Source of the DNA: Oscillospiraceae bacterium
GTDB lineage: Bacteria; Bacillota; Clostridia; UBA1212
Length of the DNA: 64,000 nucleotides
Reading direction: 5' to 3'
NCBI GenBank assembly: GCA_015069195.1
Contig: SVJA01000002.1
Location: 186,001 to 250,000, forward strand
Position 1 is the first letter of the stretch, and every line of letters begins with the position of its first letter. Positions 34,562 to 42,991 of this stretch are shown piece by piece. The notes below the pieces were generated by a model. That model was not told the DNA's origin. It saw nothing but the letters and a program-made list of their open reading frames with translations, and searched no databases. The position numbers were made by a program, and so were the translations under genes.

Positions 34562-35491
34562 ATGAGATATAATAATATATTAGAAGCGATGGGAAATACA
34601 CCGCTGATAAAATTAAATCATATGACAGACGATGATTGCGCTGATGTGTATGTTAAGTGGGAAGGCGTAAATATAGGCGGTTCGATAAAAACCCGTACTG
34701 CGTACAATATGATTCTTGAAGCAGAGAAAGATGGTATCATAAAGCCGGATACTATTATTGTTGAACCGACCAGCGGAAACCAGGGCATCGGTCTTGCACT
34801 TGTTGGTGCTGTCAGAGGGTACAAAGTGAAAATTATTATGCCCGACTCGGTGAGTTATGAGAGAAGAAAGCTCGTAAAACACTACGGTGCAGAGGTTATT
34901 ACGGTGCATGATGACGGTAATATCGGCGAATGTATTGATAACTGCTTAAAACTTGCTATGAAGATGGCGGAAGAGGATCCGAGAGTTTATGTACCTCAGC
35001 AGTTTGTTAATCCGAACAATCCGTTGGTACATATAAAAGAGACTGCACAGGAAATTATCCGCGATATGGACGGACCGATTCACGGTTTTTGCTCGGGAGT
35101 AGGTACGGGCGGTACGATTTCCGGCATAGGTCAGATTTTAAAAGAGCATAATCCTGACATAGAAATATGGGCAGTTGAGCCTGAGCACGCTGCTATCCTG
35201 GCCGGCGGAAATATCGGTACACATCTTCAGATGGGTATAGGCGACGGACTTATTCCGGAAAATCTGAATACTTCTATATATTCGGAAGTTTGCATTGTTA
35301 CGGATGATGAGGCGATAAATACTGCTAAAAATCTTTCTTATCGTGAAGGTTTGCTTTGCGGAATTTCGAGCGGTTCAAATGTTGCCGCTGCAATAAAGCT
35401 TGCTAAGAAACTCGGAAAAGGTAAAACAGTTGTTACAGTATTGCCCGATACCGGCGAAAGATATTTCAGCACACCGCTTTTTGAAGATTGA
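34562..35491 (+). CDS. cysK: cysteine synthase (PLP-dependent O-acetylserine sulfhydrylase)
   Basis: A 309-residue fold-type II PLP enzyme. The PLP lysine is in GGSIKTRTA, the substrate loop is PTSGNQGIGLA, and the phosphate-binding glycine loop is GVGTGGTISG. ISSGSNVAAA completes the pattern. It makes cysteine from O-acetylserine and sulfide in the cytoplasm. The usual active-site sequence N-x-G-G-S-x-K is present as NIGGSIK. The start could be ATG at 34559 or 34562; both have CGGAG 5-8 nt upstream. Monocistronic, with a terminator at 35516-35552. A related PLP enzyme such as cystathionine synthase is less likely. Confidence 0.92.
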   Translation: MRYNNILEAMGNTPLIKLNHMTDDDCADVYVKWEGVNIGGSIKTRTAYNMILEAEKDGIIKPDTIIVEPTSGNQGIGLALVGAVRGYKVKIIMPDSVSYERRKLVKHYGAEVITVHDDGNIGECIDNCLKLAMKMAEEDPRVYVPQQFVNPNNPLVHIKETAQEIIRDMDGPIHGFCSGVGTGGTISGIGQILKEHNPDIEIWAVEPEHAAILAGGNIGTHLQMGIGDGLIPENLNTSIYSEVCIVTDDEAINTAKNLSYREGLLCGISSGSNVAAAIKLAKKLGKGKTVVTVLPDTGERYFSTPLFED

Positions 35492-35515
35492 CAGTAAGAG
35501 ATTTATAATTGATGT

Positions 35516-35552
35516 CCCCGCCGTGCCTGTGGCACGGCGGGGAATATTTTTC
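35516..35552 (+). terminator. terminator of cysK
   Basis: CCCCGCCGTGCC pairs with GGCACGGCGGGG across a TGT loop, followed by AATATTTTT. Confidence 0.95.
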
Positions 35553-35579
35553 TCCGAAAAATTCATCCGGCGGCTATGC

Positions 35580-36860
35580 TCAGCTCAGCACCGCTGCCAA
35601 CACCAATAGCTTTTCATTATCACTGTAAATTTTATTAAAATCACTGATAGGAAGCGGATTTACCCCGAGACCTGCTTCAATTGTGTAGCCGGGCAGATTG
35701 TATGTCTGAATAAACCAATCTTTATAGCCTGCATATGCCGACTCGGGCGGTGTTGTTTCGAGGCTGTAACCACTTGCATTTGATAATTGCACGCCTATGT
35801 CAAATGCGTTCGGCGGCATATAGTCGAGGTATTTCCAGAAAATTACTTCTCCTTGTGTGTGATAAGAGAGTGTAAGTCTGAAATTATTTTCCTGTGTGTA
35901 GTTGAACATTGCTCTGCTTTCAGGTGCTGACAGAGGTTCGGGTCCGACAAAGTCGCGCGGCGCCGGTGATGTAAAACCTTGTGCGAATTTTATGTTTCTT
36001 GCATTTTCCCAGCCTGCGGGGTAGTTAAGGTTTAAGTCGGTACCGAGGATGTTTGCTTTCCAACCTGAAGGAAATGAAATTGACGGATAGTCTGCAGAAA
36101 TTCTTTCGGCATTTTTATATGCCGGACTGTTTTTGTTGATTGCTCCGGTAACAAGGTCAACTCCGTCGGGGTTAACAAGCGGAACGATATCAATGGTAGC
36201 GGTATTAAATACAAATCCTGCGGAAAAGCTTCCTATTGATGCCATAAAAATATATGATTTTAAATATTCTTCTGCAAATTTCAGAAGGAGCGGCGTAGTT
36301 ATCCACTCGTTTGCATGATGTGATGCATTGTACATAACTCTTTTGCCACCGTTGCCGATTTGTATGGTGTAGATGTTTTTGCCGGAAACACTTCTTCCGA
36401 TGTTGCCGCGTACGATCTGCGGATATCTTGCCGAAAGCCCTTCAATGCAAAGTTCTGTGAGAGCATACGAGTAATTGATGTCGGTGGGAACTACGTCAAA
36501 TCCAAACGGCAAGATAATTCTGGTGCCGGGTGCGAGATTGAATGGGTCTACATCCGGGTTTGCAGAAACTATGTATTCGATTGGTGTGTTGTATTCTTTA
36601 GATAGTTTGTAAAAAGTATCACCTCGTCTGATTTCGTGTATCTTGTAGCCGGTCAGATAAGGTCTGATAGCGGCAAAGGTGAGTGGTCCCGCGATTCCGT
36701 CTGGAGAAAGGCCGTTTTGCCGTTGAAAGCGTATGACGGCACTCTGTGTTTTCGGTCCGAATTTGCCGTCAGGGGCGTTAGGCAGATATCCGCTTCGTTT
36801 AAGTCCGAGCTGGAGTATTTCGACATGCGGCCCAAGTGAGCCGTAGCGTAAAGTTTCCAT
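35580..36860 (-). CDS. peptidoglycan-binding, LysM and M14 endopeptidase
   Basis: A 426-residue enzyme. Residues 5-70 are a PG_binding_1 domain (GKFGPKTQSAVIRFQRQNGL), 73-118 a LysM domain (HEIRRGDTFYKLSKEYNTP), and 125-426 an M14 zinc carboxypeptidase domain. The zinc ligands HxxE are in HHANEW, the third His is probably in LSYHTQG, and the catalytic Glu is in TIEAGLG. The layout matches gamma-D-glutamyl-diamino-acid endopeptidases such as endopeptidase I of Lysinibacillus, which act on spore or cell peptidoglycan. No signal peptide is seen, so it may act in the spore compartment or be released on lysis. The ATG follows CCGGAGGT. Confidence 0.92.
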   Translation of the reverse strand: METLRYGSLGPHVEILQLGLKRSGYLPNAPDGKFGPKTQSAVIRFQRQNGLSPDGIAGPLTFAAIRPYLTGYKIHEIRRGDTFYKLSKEYNTPIEYIVSANPDVDPFNLAPGTRIILPFGFDVVPTDINYSYALTELCIEGLSARYPQIVRGNIGRSVSGKNIYTIQIGNGGKRVMYNASHHANEWITTPLLLKFAEEYLKSYIFMASIGSFSAGFVFNTATIDIVPLVNPDGVDLVTGAINKNSPAYKNAERISADYPSISFPSGWKANILGTDLNLNYPAGWENARNIKFAQGFTSPAPRDFVGPEPLSAPESRAMFNYTQENNFRLTLSYHTQGEVIFWKYLDYMPPNAFDIGVQLSNASGYSLETTPPESAYAGYKDWFIQTYNLPGYTIEAGLGVNPLPISDFNKIYSDNEKLLVLAAVLS

Positions 36861-37028
36861 TTATAGTTACCTCCGGTGGTAAAAGCATTCAATAATTATT
36901 ATATGCACATATCTTTTTGCCTTTGAATGTTTAATAATATCGGCTATACTTTAATATGTAAAAAAATTTTTTTCTTGGTGCAATAAAACTGCAATGTTAT
37001 GCGTTATTTATATGAGGGGACGAAAACA

Positions 37029-37589
37029 ATGGGGATTTTGATTAAACAAAGTTGGAGTTCGGGTTTCACACGGCCGGTGGACGAAGAACTCATTATCAAA
37101 ATTGCAGACGGTGATATGGAGGCTTTCCGTGATTTGTATGACGCGGCAGCCGGAAGTGTCTACGGATTTGTTCTTTCAATATTAAAAAACAAATATGATG
37201 CAGACGATGTGCTTCAGGATACGTTCTTGAAAATTTATTCAAACGCATCTGAATATGAGCCGAAAGGGAAACCTCTTGCATGGATATTGACGATTGCTAA
37301 AAATTCGGCCTATTCAAAGTTGCGTGATACCGGTAAAACAGAAAGCCTTGAGGAGCAGAATACTGAACCGATTGATTTTTCTTCGATGGAGAATGCTGAA
37401 CAACGACTTTTGGTCGAAACACTTTTTAAGTATCTGACCGATGAGGAAAAACAAATCCTTTTGCTCCACTCGGTAAGCGGAATGAAATACCGCGAAATTG
37501 CTTCATTTATGGATATCCCTTTAAATACGGTACTTTCAAAGTATCATCGTGCTGTAAAGAAATTAAAAGAAAAGATTACGGAGGAATAA
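37029..37589 (+). CDS. ECF-family RNA polymerase sigma factor
   Basis: A 186-residue sigma factor with only regions 2 and 4. Region 2 shows FRDLYDAAAGSVYGFVLSIL and YDADDVLQDTFLKIY; region 4 shows LTDEEKQILLLHSVSGMKYREIASFM and the helix-turn-helix NTVLSKYHRAVKKLKEK. This is an ECF type, not the longer SigI type that normally pairs with RsgI. The ATG at 37029 follows GAGGGGAC. The partner gene starts 3 nt after the stop, so the two are coupled and the second is the probable anti-sigma. No promoter was defined with confidence in 36861-37028. Confidence 0.9.
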   Translation: MGILIKQSWSSGFTRPVDEELIIKIADGDMEAFRDLYDAAAGSVYGFVLSILKNKYDADDVLQDTFLKIYSNASEYEPKGKPLAWILTIAKNSAYSKLRDTGKTESLEEQNTEPIDFSSMENAEQRLLVETLFKYLTDEEKQILLLHSVSGMKYREIASFMDIPLNTVLSKYHRAVKKLKEKITEE

Positions 37590-37592
37590 AAA

Positions 37593-38786
37593 ATGGAAAA
37601 CAGAGAATTGGAAAACAAAATATCTTCTGTAATTTACGGTATGGTACCGGAGGATTCGTTTGATAAAATTTCAGAACGGATTGCAAAAGGTGATGTGCCG
37701 GAGAGGAGTAATGTAAAAATGAATAACGGTAGTAAAGTAAAAAGAGTTCTTTTCCCTGTGGCTGCAGCGTGCATATTTTTGATTGTATCGGTTGTGTTCG
37801 GATTGACTTATTACGGAAACAATTATGCAGTAGCGGCAGTTATCGATATTGATGTAAATCCCAGCATCGAGCTTTCTATAAATAAGAAAGAAAAAGTTCT
37901 CAAAGTGAGAGCGTTAAATGATGACGGTAAAGAAATCATCGAAGGTATGAAACTCAAAAATAAACACGTGGATGTTGCCGTGGATGAAATTGTAGGTTCT
38001 ATGGTGGAAAAAGGTTATGTTGCCGATGATGAAGACAATGGAATTCTTGTAACCGTTAAGAACAAGGATCATAAAAAAGCAGAGAAGTTCCGTGAGAAAA
38101 TAGTAAAAGATTTTGATAAGGCACTTGGCGATCATGATGTAAATGCTCCGGTAATAAACCAATCAGCTACAGACATCAAAAAAGTTAAAGAATTTGCTGA
38201 AGAAAATGATATTTCTGTCGGAAAAGCAATGTTTGTAACTAAACTTGTTGAAGAAGACGAAACATTATCCGCTGAAGAACTTGCAGATATGAGCATCAAA
38301 GAGATTATGGAAATGATCAAAGAAAAAGACATTGAAATCGAAAAAGTTGCTCATTGTCACCGTGGAGGTGATAAGGATAAAGACGGTAAGGGCGATAAAG
38401 GTAACCCAAAAGAGCCTGCGGATGAGAATGTTCCTGCAAAACCCAATGATTCCGTTGAAGGAGAAATTCCTGCAAAACCGGAGAATGATGCCGATGATGA
38501 GAACAAACCTGAAAATAAGCCCCAGGGAAACCCGGAAGGTGATACTGACACAACAAAACCCGAAACAAAGCCTATGCCGGAAAAAGATGACACAACAAAA
38601 CCTTCTGACAAAGAGGATGTAAAGGCAGATAAAGAGAATAAGCCTGTAGTTTCCGAAAGACCGGACGTTCCTGATGAAAATGTTCCGCAGCACAACGGAA
38701 ATCACCGAGATAACAGCAATACTGGTAAGAGACCTGTTATGCAGGCAACTCCTTCCGTTGCAGATCAGAAAGCCGGACAGGCATAA
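37593..38786 (+). CDS. RsgI-like anti-sigma factor
   Basis: A 397-residue membrane protein. Residues 1-50 are cytoplasmic and likely bind the sigma factor. One transmembrane helix is at about 51-73. An RsgI-type extracytoplasmic domain follows (79-180: VIDIDVNPSIELSINKKEKVLKVRA, IVGSMVEKGYV). A helical region runs to about 255. The rest (260-397) is a low-complexity acidic tail rich in Lys, Glu, Asp, Pro and Asn with repeated ENVPAKP-like pieces. In Clostridium thermocellum the RsgI C-terminus senses polysaccharides; here no carbohydrate-binding domain is seen. The start follows CGGAGGAA, next to the ECF sigma gene. Confidence 0.88.
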   Translation: MENRELENKISSVIYGMVPEDSFDKISERIAKGDVPERSNVKMNNGSKVKRVLFPVAAACIFLIVSVVFGLTYYGNNYAVAAVIDIDVNPSIELSINKKEKVLKVRALNDDGKEIIEGMKLKNKHVDVAVDEIVGSMVEKGYVADDEDNGILVTVKNKDHKKAEKFREKIVKDFDKALGDHDVNAPVINQSATDIKKVKEFAEENDISVGKAMFVTKLVEEDETLSAEELADMSIKEIMEMIKEKDIEIEKVAHCHRGGDKDKDGKGDKGNPKEPADENVPAKPNDSVEGEIPAKPENDADDENKPENKPQGNPEGDTDTTKPETKPMPEKDDTTKPSDKEDVKADKENKPVVSERPDVPDENVPQHNGNHRDNSNTGKRPVMQATPSVADQKAGQA

Positions 38787-38867
38787 TAAAAAGTGTATAT
38801 AAAATCAAAACTGTCGGTTAATTGCATGTGAACATGACAGTAATGATTTGTATAAAAATCATCCATT

Positions 38868-38927
38868 TAAAGCAATTCCTATCACGCAAAATATATCCCC
38901 GACCGCGTGGTAGGAATTGCTTTTTTA
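38868..38927 (+). terminator. terminator of the sigma/anti-sigma operon
   Basis: A long stem AAAGCAATTCCTA...CACGC pairs with GCGTG...TAGGAATTGCTTT and is followed by TTTTTT. Confidence 0.9.
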
Positions 38928-38956
38928 TTGACATAACAATAGCTTTGGTTTAACAT
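38928..38956 (+). promoter_or_regulatory. promoter of the lipoprotein gene at 38995
   Basis: TTGACA and TAACAT separated by 17 nt, beginning right at the end of the preceding terminator. Confidence 0.6.
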
Positions 38957-38994
38957 AACAATGCATAGGTTTATACGTCTTTCGGGAGGTGCAT

Positions 38995-39579
38995 ATGTTG
39001 AAAAAAACAGCACTTTTTATAAGAATAATGACTGTGTTTTTTATTGTCGCGGTTGCTTGTGCGACTGTTGTGGCGTGCACCCGGAGAGATAGGGATTTTT
39101 CGGGGGATAATAACTATGTGACATCTTCTGTCGCTCCTGTGCATACCTCTTATCCGGACGAAAGCCGCCTGCCGATATCTACGAAAAAAACTGCGGAAGT
39201 TGCTCCGACCGATGCAGCAGATGTGACGGAAAGTGTTTCTCCGACACCGACTTTGACTGTGATACCTGAGGATATTTACACTGAGATTGCAGAGAGCTTT
39301 TTCCATGGTGCTTGGAAATCGACTTCCGGTATGTTGTATATTTTTGACGGAAAGAGCGGCACGATAACTCTGCAGGATGTTTCTGCGGGCGAAGTTCTTC
39401 TGGAAGGTTCGTATAAAAGTTCGACAGAGGATTTCAGTGAGTACAGGCTTTCTATGACTTTCCACGGCGAGACGGATAGCTTTATTGCATGGAAATATGA
39501 GGATAGCGGCTCGGTAAGATTGATTACAGAGGAGACAGGTGTTATGTATGATTTATTGCACCGTGTCGGGGATAATTGA
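38995..39579 (+). CDS. lipoprotein of unknown function
   Basis: A 194-residue predicted lipoprotein. The signal peptide (RIMTVFFIVAVACATVVAC) ends in the lipobox VVAC near residue 28. A Ser/Thr/Pro-rich linker of about 65 residues precedes a C-terminal domain of about 100 residues. That domain has SFFHGAWKSTSGMLYIFDGK, resembling a lipocalin-like beta-barrel start (G-x-W...G...Y.F), then LLEGSYKSS and SFIAWKYED. The start at 38995 follows GGGAGG with 5-nt spacing. It has its own promoter. The nitroreductase gene follows after 12 nt. Confidence 0.72.
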   Translation: MLKKTALFIRIMTVFFIVAVACATVVACTRRDRDFSGDNNYVTSSVAPVHTSYPDESRLPISTKKTAEVAPTDAADVTESVSPTPTLTVIPEDIYTEIAESFFHGAWKSTSGMLYIFDGKSGTITLQDVSAGEVLLEGSYKSSTEDFSEYRLSMTFHGETDSFIAWKYEDSGSVRLITEETGVMYDLLHRVGDN

Positions 39580-39591
39580 AAGGGAAATTTT

Positions 39592-40116
39592 ATGAATGAT
39601 GTCATACAAAATATTTATACACGCAGAAGTGTAAGAGCTTTTGAGGAGAAAAAAATTCCGAAAGAGGAGCTTGAAATAATTGCTGATGTTGCAAGATATG
39701 CCCCCAGCGGTATGAACAGACAAGAGTGGCGTTTTACCGTTGTACAGGACAAGGTTCTTGTAAAGAAACTTGCAAAAGTTATTACCCAAGAGCTCGACAG
39801 AGGACCGGATTATAACTTTTACGGTGCGGATACTTTGATAATAACTTCCGCGCCCAGAGATGCGAAATATGCACTTGAAGATTGTGCTTGTGCTCTCCAA
39901 AATATGTTTCTTGCTGCCCATTCACTCGGAATAGGTTCTGTGTGGATAAATCAGTTAAAGGGAATTTGTGATGTACCTGCAGTCAGAGCCGTATTGGATG
40001 AAATAAATATCCCTGCAGAAAATATATGCAACGGAATTGCTGCACTCGGTTACGAGAAAACTGAGCCTAAGGGCAAAGTTAAGAAGAAGGAAAATGTAAT
40101 AGAATTTTTTATATAA
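39592..40116 (+). CDS. nitroreductase family protein
   Basis: A 174-residue FMN-dependent oxidoreductase of the short nitroreductase type. The FMN-binding motif RRSVRAF is at residues 11-17, and YAPSGMNRQEWRF and the CACALQNMFLAAHSLGIGSVW helix follow. The family reduces nitroaromatics, quinones or flavins with NAD(P)H; the substrate is unknown. It follows the lipoprotein gene closely (12 nt), with AAAGGGAA as ribosome binding site, and the deacetylase gene starts 42 nt downstream. Confidence 0.9.
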   Translation: MNDVIQNIYTRRSVRAFEEKKIPKEELEIIADVARYAPSGMNRQEWRFTVVQDKVLVKKLAKVITQELDRGPDYNFYGADTLIITSAPRDAKYALEDCACALQNMFLAAHSLGIGSVWINQLKGICDVPAVRAVLDEINIPAENICNGIAALGYEKTEPKGKVKKKENVIEFFI

Positions 40117-40158
40117 GGAGTAAACGATAGTATCTTTTATTTATACGGAGGACAAAAA

Positions 40159-41229
40159 ATGAGTAACACAAAAAAATCTATGAACGGTTTCAATATTGCC
40201 AGCATTATTTTGTGGGCAGTTATAATAATATTGATAATTGTAATAATATTTGAAGTAGTGGGAATTTTCGGCGGAAACAAAGAGAAAGAACCGTCCGGAA
40301 TGCCTTCTGCGAGTGCAACCCAGACAGTAAAACCGTCTGAGACGTCCGGTCAGAATATCGACGGTACAAAAAAACCTGAGGAAACAATAATAGTAAATAA
40401 TGATCCTACTGTTACAAGCGGTCCTGCTACAGATATTGCCTCAGCAGATATAAAAAATCCGTCATCTATAGACTATTCATTTTTGGCAAACAAGTCCAAG
40501 AACAGTTTTGAAGATTGCAGTGACGGTAGTTTTGACTGGTACCCCGGAAAGGTCGAAAGATCCGAAAGCGGAGAAGTTAAATATGTATGGGACAGATATG
40601 CATCTACTTTGAAGGTGCTTGACGAAAATAACGGTATATACAGAAAAAATACAGACCAGAATGTTGTTTATCTTACGTTTGACTGCGGTTATGAGTATGG
40701 ATTTACAACAAAAATATTGGATACACTCAAAGCAAAAAACGTAAAAGCAATATTCTTTGTAACGGGCGGATTTGTAAATGATTCCGCAAATCACGATCTC
40801 TTGAAAAGAATGTACAATGAAGGTCATCTTATCGGAAACCATACGGAAAATCATAAGATAATGCCTACTCTCAGCAACGAAGAATTTGTTTCCGAGCTTA
40901 ACTCTGTATACCAGAAGTGCAAACAGATCTTGGGTAACGATTTCAAAATGTCATATTACAGACCACCGCAGGGTGCAAGTTGTGAGAGAGATCTCGTTCT
41001 TGCGAGCTACCTCGGTTACAGCACAGTGTTCTGGAGTGTTACACACCCTGATTATGATGTAAACAATCAGCCTGCGCACGATGTTGCTATGAAAAATATA
41101 AAAGGCTCGTTGCATCCCGGCTCTGTTTATCTTCTCCACGCTATATCGTCTACAAATGCATCAATACTCGGAGAGTTTATAGACTACTGTGTATCTGAAG
41201 GATTTACATTCAGAAGGATTGATAAATAA
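40159..41229 (+). CDS. polysaccharide deacetylase (PdaA-like)
   Basis: A 356-residue membrane-anchored enzyme: one N-terminal helix (about 15-38), a Ser/Thr/Pro linker to about residue 100, and a NodB domain at about 165-355. Motif 1 is TFDCGYE, motif 2 HTENH supplies the metal histidines, motif 3 RPPQGA follows, and LLHAI carries the last His. The TFDxGYE form and length resemble PdaA, which deacetylates N-acetylmuramic acid to make muramic-delta-lactam in spore cortex. A broader peptidoglycan deacetylase is possible. The stop overlaps the next start by one base (TAATG). Confidence 0.88.
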   Translation: MSNTKKSMNGFNIASIILWAVIIILIIVIIFEVVGIFGGNKEKEPSGMPSASATQTVKPSETSGQNIDGTKKPEETIIVNNDPTVTSGPATDIASADIKNPSSIDYSFLANKSKNSFEDCSDGSFDWYPGKVERSESGEVKYVWDRYASTLKVLDENNGIYRKNTDQNVVYLTFDCGYEYGFTTKILDTLKAKNVKAIFFVTGGFVNDSANHDLLKRMYNEGHLIGNHTENHKIMPTLSNEEFVSELNSVYQKCKQILGNDFKMSYYRPPQGASCERDLVLASYLGYSTVFWSVTHPDYDVNNQPAHDVAMKNIKGSLHPGSVYLLHAISSTNASILGEFIDYCVSEGFTFRRIDK

Positions 41230-42023
41230 TGCACAATAAAATTTTTAACAGAAAAACTATAATTATAGCGTCGATAATCGCTGTTGTGCTTGTTGTGGGT
41301 TTGGTGCTTTGGAATTCTTTGGGTGACTATCTCGGAGATGCCATAAAAGAAGCCGTAAAACCTGACGAGAGTAAACTTTCGCAGACCCATAATGCGTCGC
41401 GTTACTTCTTCAGAGTGGGTTACCCTGAAGATTGGTATGTAGAAGAAGATGCCAGTGGTTTCGGATTTCAGAATGACAGCGAAAGAGGTATAGTAATAAA
41501 GATGTTTAATTCTGCCGATACAAACAAGGCTGTCACGGAAAGCTCTGCTCCGTCGGCTACTGCACCGACAATAGAAAACGGTATGGCAAAGGAAAATGAT
41601 TATTCTACGGTTATAAACTTTTTTTATCGCGGCATAAGAAACGGCGAAGAGATAACGGCTCTTGATGCATGTAAAAAATATATGGACGAATTCGCTTCGG
41701 GACTTATGTACGGTGACGAGTATGTTGCAGAGTACAGTTTCAGCGGTATTTCTGACTTTATGGCTGATAACCTTACTTTTTCAAGAGTCAGCTATGCCTG
41801 CAATGTGTATGCCTGTGAGAAAGGCGCAAACGGTGAAAAGGTAAAGACCGGTGAGCCTGTTGAAACGTTGAGAGGCGAGCTTTACACAGCGTCAAGACGT
41901 GCGGCATATTATGCAATAAACTTTGAAACTTCACTTGAAACTTCAAGCAAAGAATACAATGAATACAGAAAAGATTTTATAAATATCTTAAACGATTTCA
42001 GATTTTCCGTATTTGACGACTAA
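41229..42023 (+). CDS. membrane-anchored protein of unknown function
   Basis: A 264-residue protein with one N-terminal helix (about 11-30, TIIIASIIAVVLVVGLVLW) and a large outer domain. The outer part begins SRYFFRVGYPEDWYVEEDASGFGF, a pattern reminiscent of the PsbP/Mog1-like fold, and ends RKDFINILNDFRFSV. I do not recognise a precise family. It overlaps the deacetylase stop by 1 nt and is therefore coupled to it, suggesting a linked role at the cell envelope. A terminator follows at 42048-42100. Confidence 0.7.
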   Translation: MHNKIFNRKTIIIASIIAVVLVVGLVLWNSLGDYLGDAIKEAVKPDESKLSQTHNASRYFFRVGYPEDWYVEEDASGFGFQNDSERGIVIKMFNSADTNKAVTESSAPSATAPTIENGMAKENDYSTVINFFYRGIRNGEEITALDACKKYMDEFASGLMYGDEYVAEYSFSGISDFMADNLTFSRVSYACNVYACEKGANGEKVKTGEPVETLRGELYTASRRAAYYAINFETSLETSSKEYNEYRKDFINILNDFRFSVFDD

Positions 42024-42041
42024 AAGCAAAAAACAACATAT

Positions 42042-42070
42042 AACACAAACCCGGAGAGATACATACAATA
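42042..42070 (+). promoter_or_regulatory. candidate sigma-K-type promoter of dpaAB
   Basis: AACA (consensus mACm) and CATACAATA (consensus CATAnnnTA) are separated by 16 nt. In B. subtilis the dipicolinate synthase genes are sigma-K genes. The site overlaps the 5' arm and loop of the terminator at 42048-42100, so a sigma-K transcript would carry only its 3' arm. Confidence 0.5.
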
Positions 42071-42100
42071 TAATTGTAATGTAATAATCTTCGGGTTTTT
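42048..42100 (+). terminator. terminator of the deacetylase operon
   Basis: AACCCGGAGA pairs with TCTTCGGGTT (one G-U), with a long AT-rich loop, and TTTTT follows. It ends only 3 nt before the dpaA ATG. Confidence 0.6.
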
Positions 42101-42103
42101 ATT

Positions 42104-42985
42104 ATGGATTATAATATAGCTCTTATCGGGGGAGACCTTCGTAATGCGGCTCTTGCCTCGATGCTTGCACAAGACGGTTGCAATGTAAAGATTTTCGGCA
42201 TACCGCCGGACAGCGTTGAATCAAATAAAAGAATATCTTTTTGTGATAATATTGCTGAATTGTTTGATAATACAGATGCAGTAATCGGACCTGTACCGGT
42301 AAGTCGCGACAAGGGGGAAACATTCAATGCTCCTCTTTTTGACCGTGATATTCCTGTCAGAGATTTCATATCGCATAGCCACGGCTTATACGTATTCATC
42401 GGAGGAAAGATCCCGTCCATACTTTCGGATTATTTCAATTCAAACAACATTGCTTATGAAGATATATTATTGCGTGATGATTTTGCCATACTCAATGCCG
42501 TGCCTACTGCGGAGGGTACTGTGCAGATTGCGATGGAAGAACTTCCGTGTACATTGTGGAATATGAATGTTCTGGTGCTCGGAGCCGGAAGGGTCGGCCG
42601 GCATCTTGCGACTCTTCTGCAGGCGATGGGGGCGAAAGTTACTGTTGCCGTCAGAAAAGGCAAGGACGCGGCGTGGGTGATATCAAACAGGATGGATCAC
42701 TGTTGTTACGATTTTGACGGCAGGGTTCTTTCGGACTATCGGTTGATATGTAATACTGTTCCGGCTGTTGTGCTTGACGAAAGTCTTCTTTCGCGTGTAG
42801 GTGAAAATGCTCTTATCATAGATCTTGCTTCCGACAACGGCGGCGTTGACTATTGTTACGCGCTTTCCCACGGTATAAAAGTGATTCACGCACTTTCGCT
42901 TCCCGGAAAAGTTGCGCCTGAAACTGCAGCGGAAAATTTAAAGAGGGTTATCTATAATATACTCGCCGAAGTAAAAAAGAGGTGA
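42104..42985 (+). CDS. dpaA: dipicolinate synthase subunit A
   Basis: A 293-residue NAD(P)-binding protein (SpoVFA). It makes dipicolinic acid in the mother cell together with DpaB, from a dihydrodipicolinate-pathway intermediate, for export into the spore core. The N-terminal IALIGGDLRNAAL and the central Rossmann motif VLVLGAGRVGRHLA match the family, and LPGKVAPETAAENL near the end is characteristic. The ATG at 42104 has no clear ribosome binding site; TCGGG just upstream is the only weak candidate. dpaB follows after 6 nt. It shows that the organism forms true endospores. Confidence 0.93.
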   Translation: MDYNIALIGGDLRNAALASMLAQDGCNVKIFGIPPDSVESNKRISFCDNIAELFDNTDAVIGPVPVSRDKGETFNAPLFDRDIPVRDFISHSHGLYVFIGGKIPSILSDYFNSNNIAYEDILLRDDFAILNAVPTAEGTVQIAMEELPCTLWNMNVLVLGAGRVGRHLATLLQAMGAKVTVAVRKGKDAAWVISNRMDHCCYDFDGRVLSDYRLICNTVPAVVLDESLLSRVGENALIIDLASDNGGVDYCYALSHGIKVIHALSLPGKVAPETAAENLKRVIYNILAEVKKR

Positions 42986-42991
42986 GTTTAA

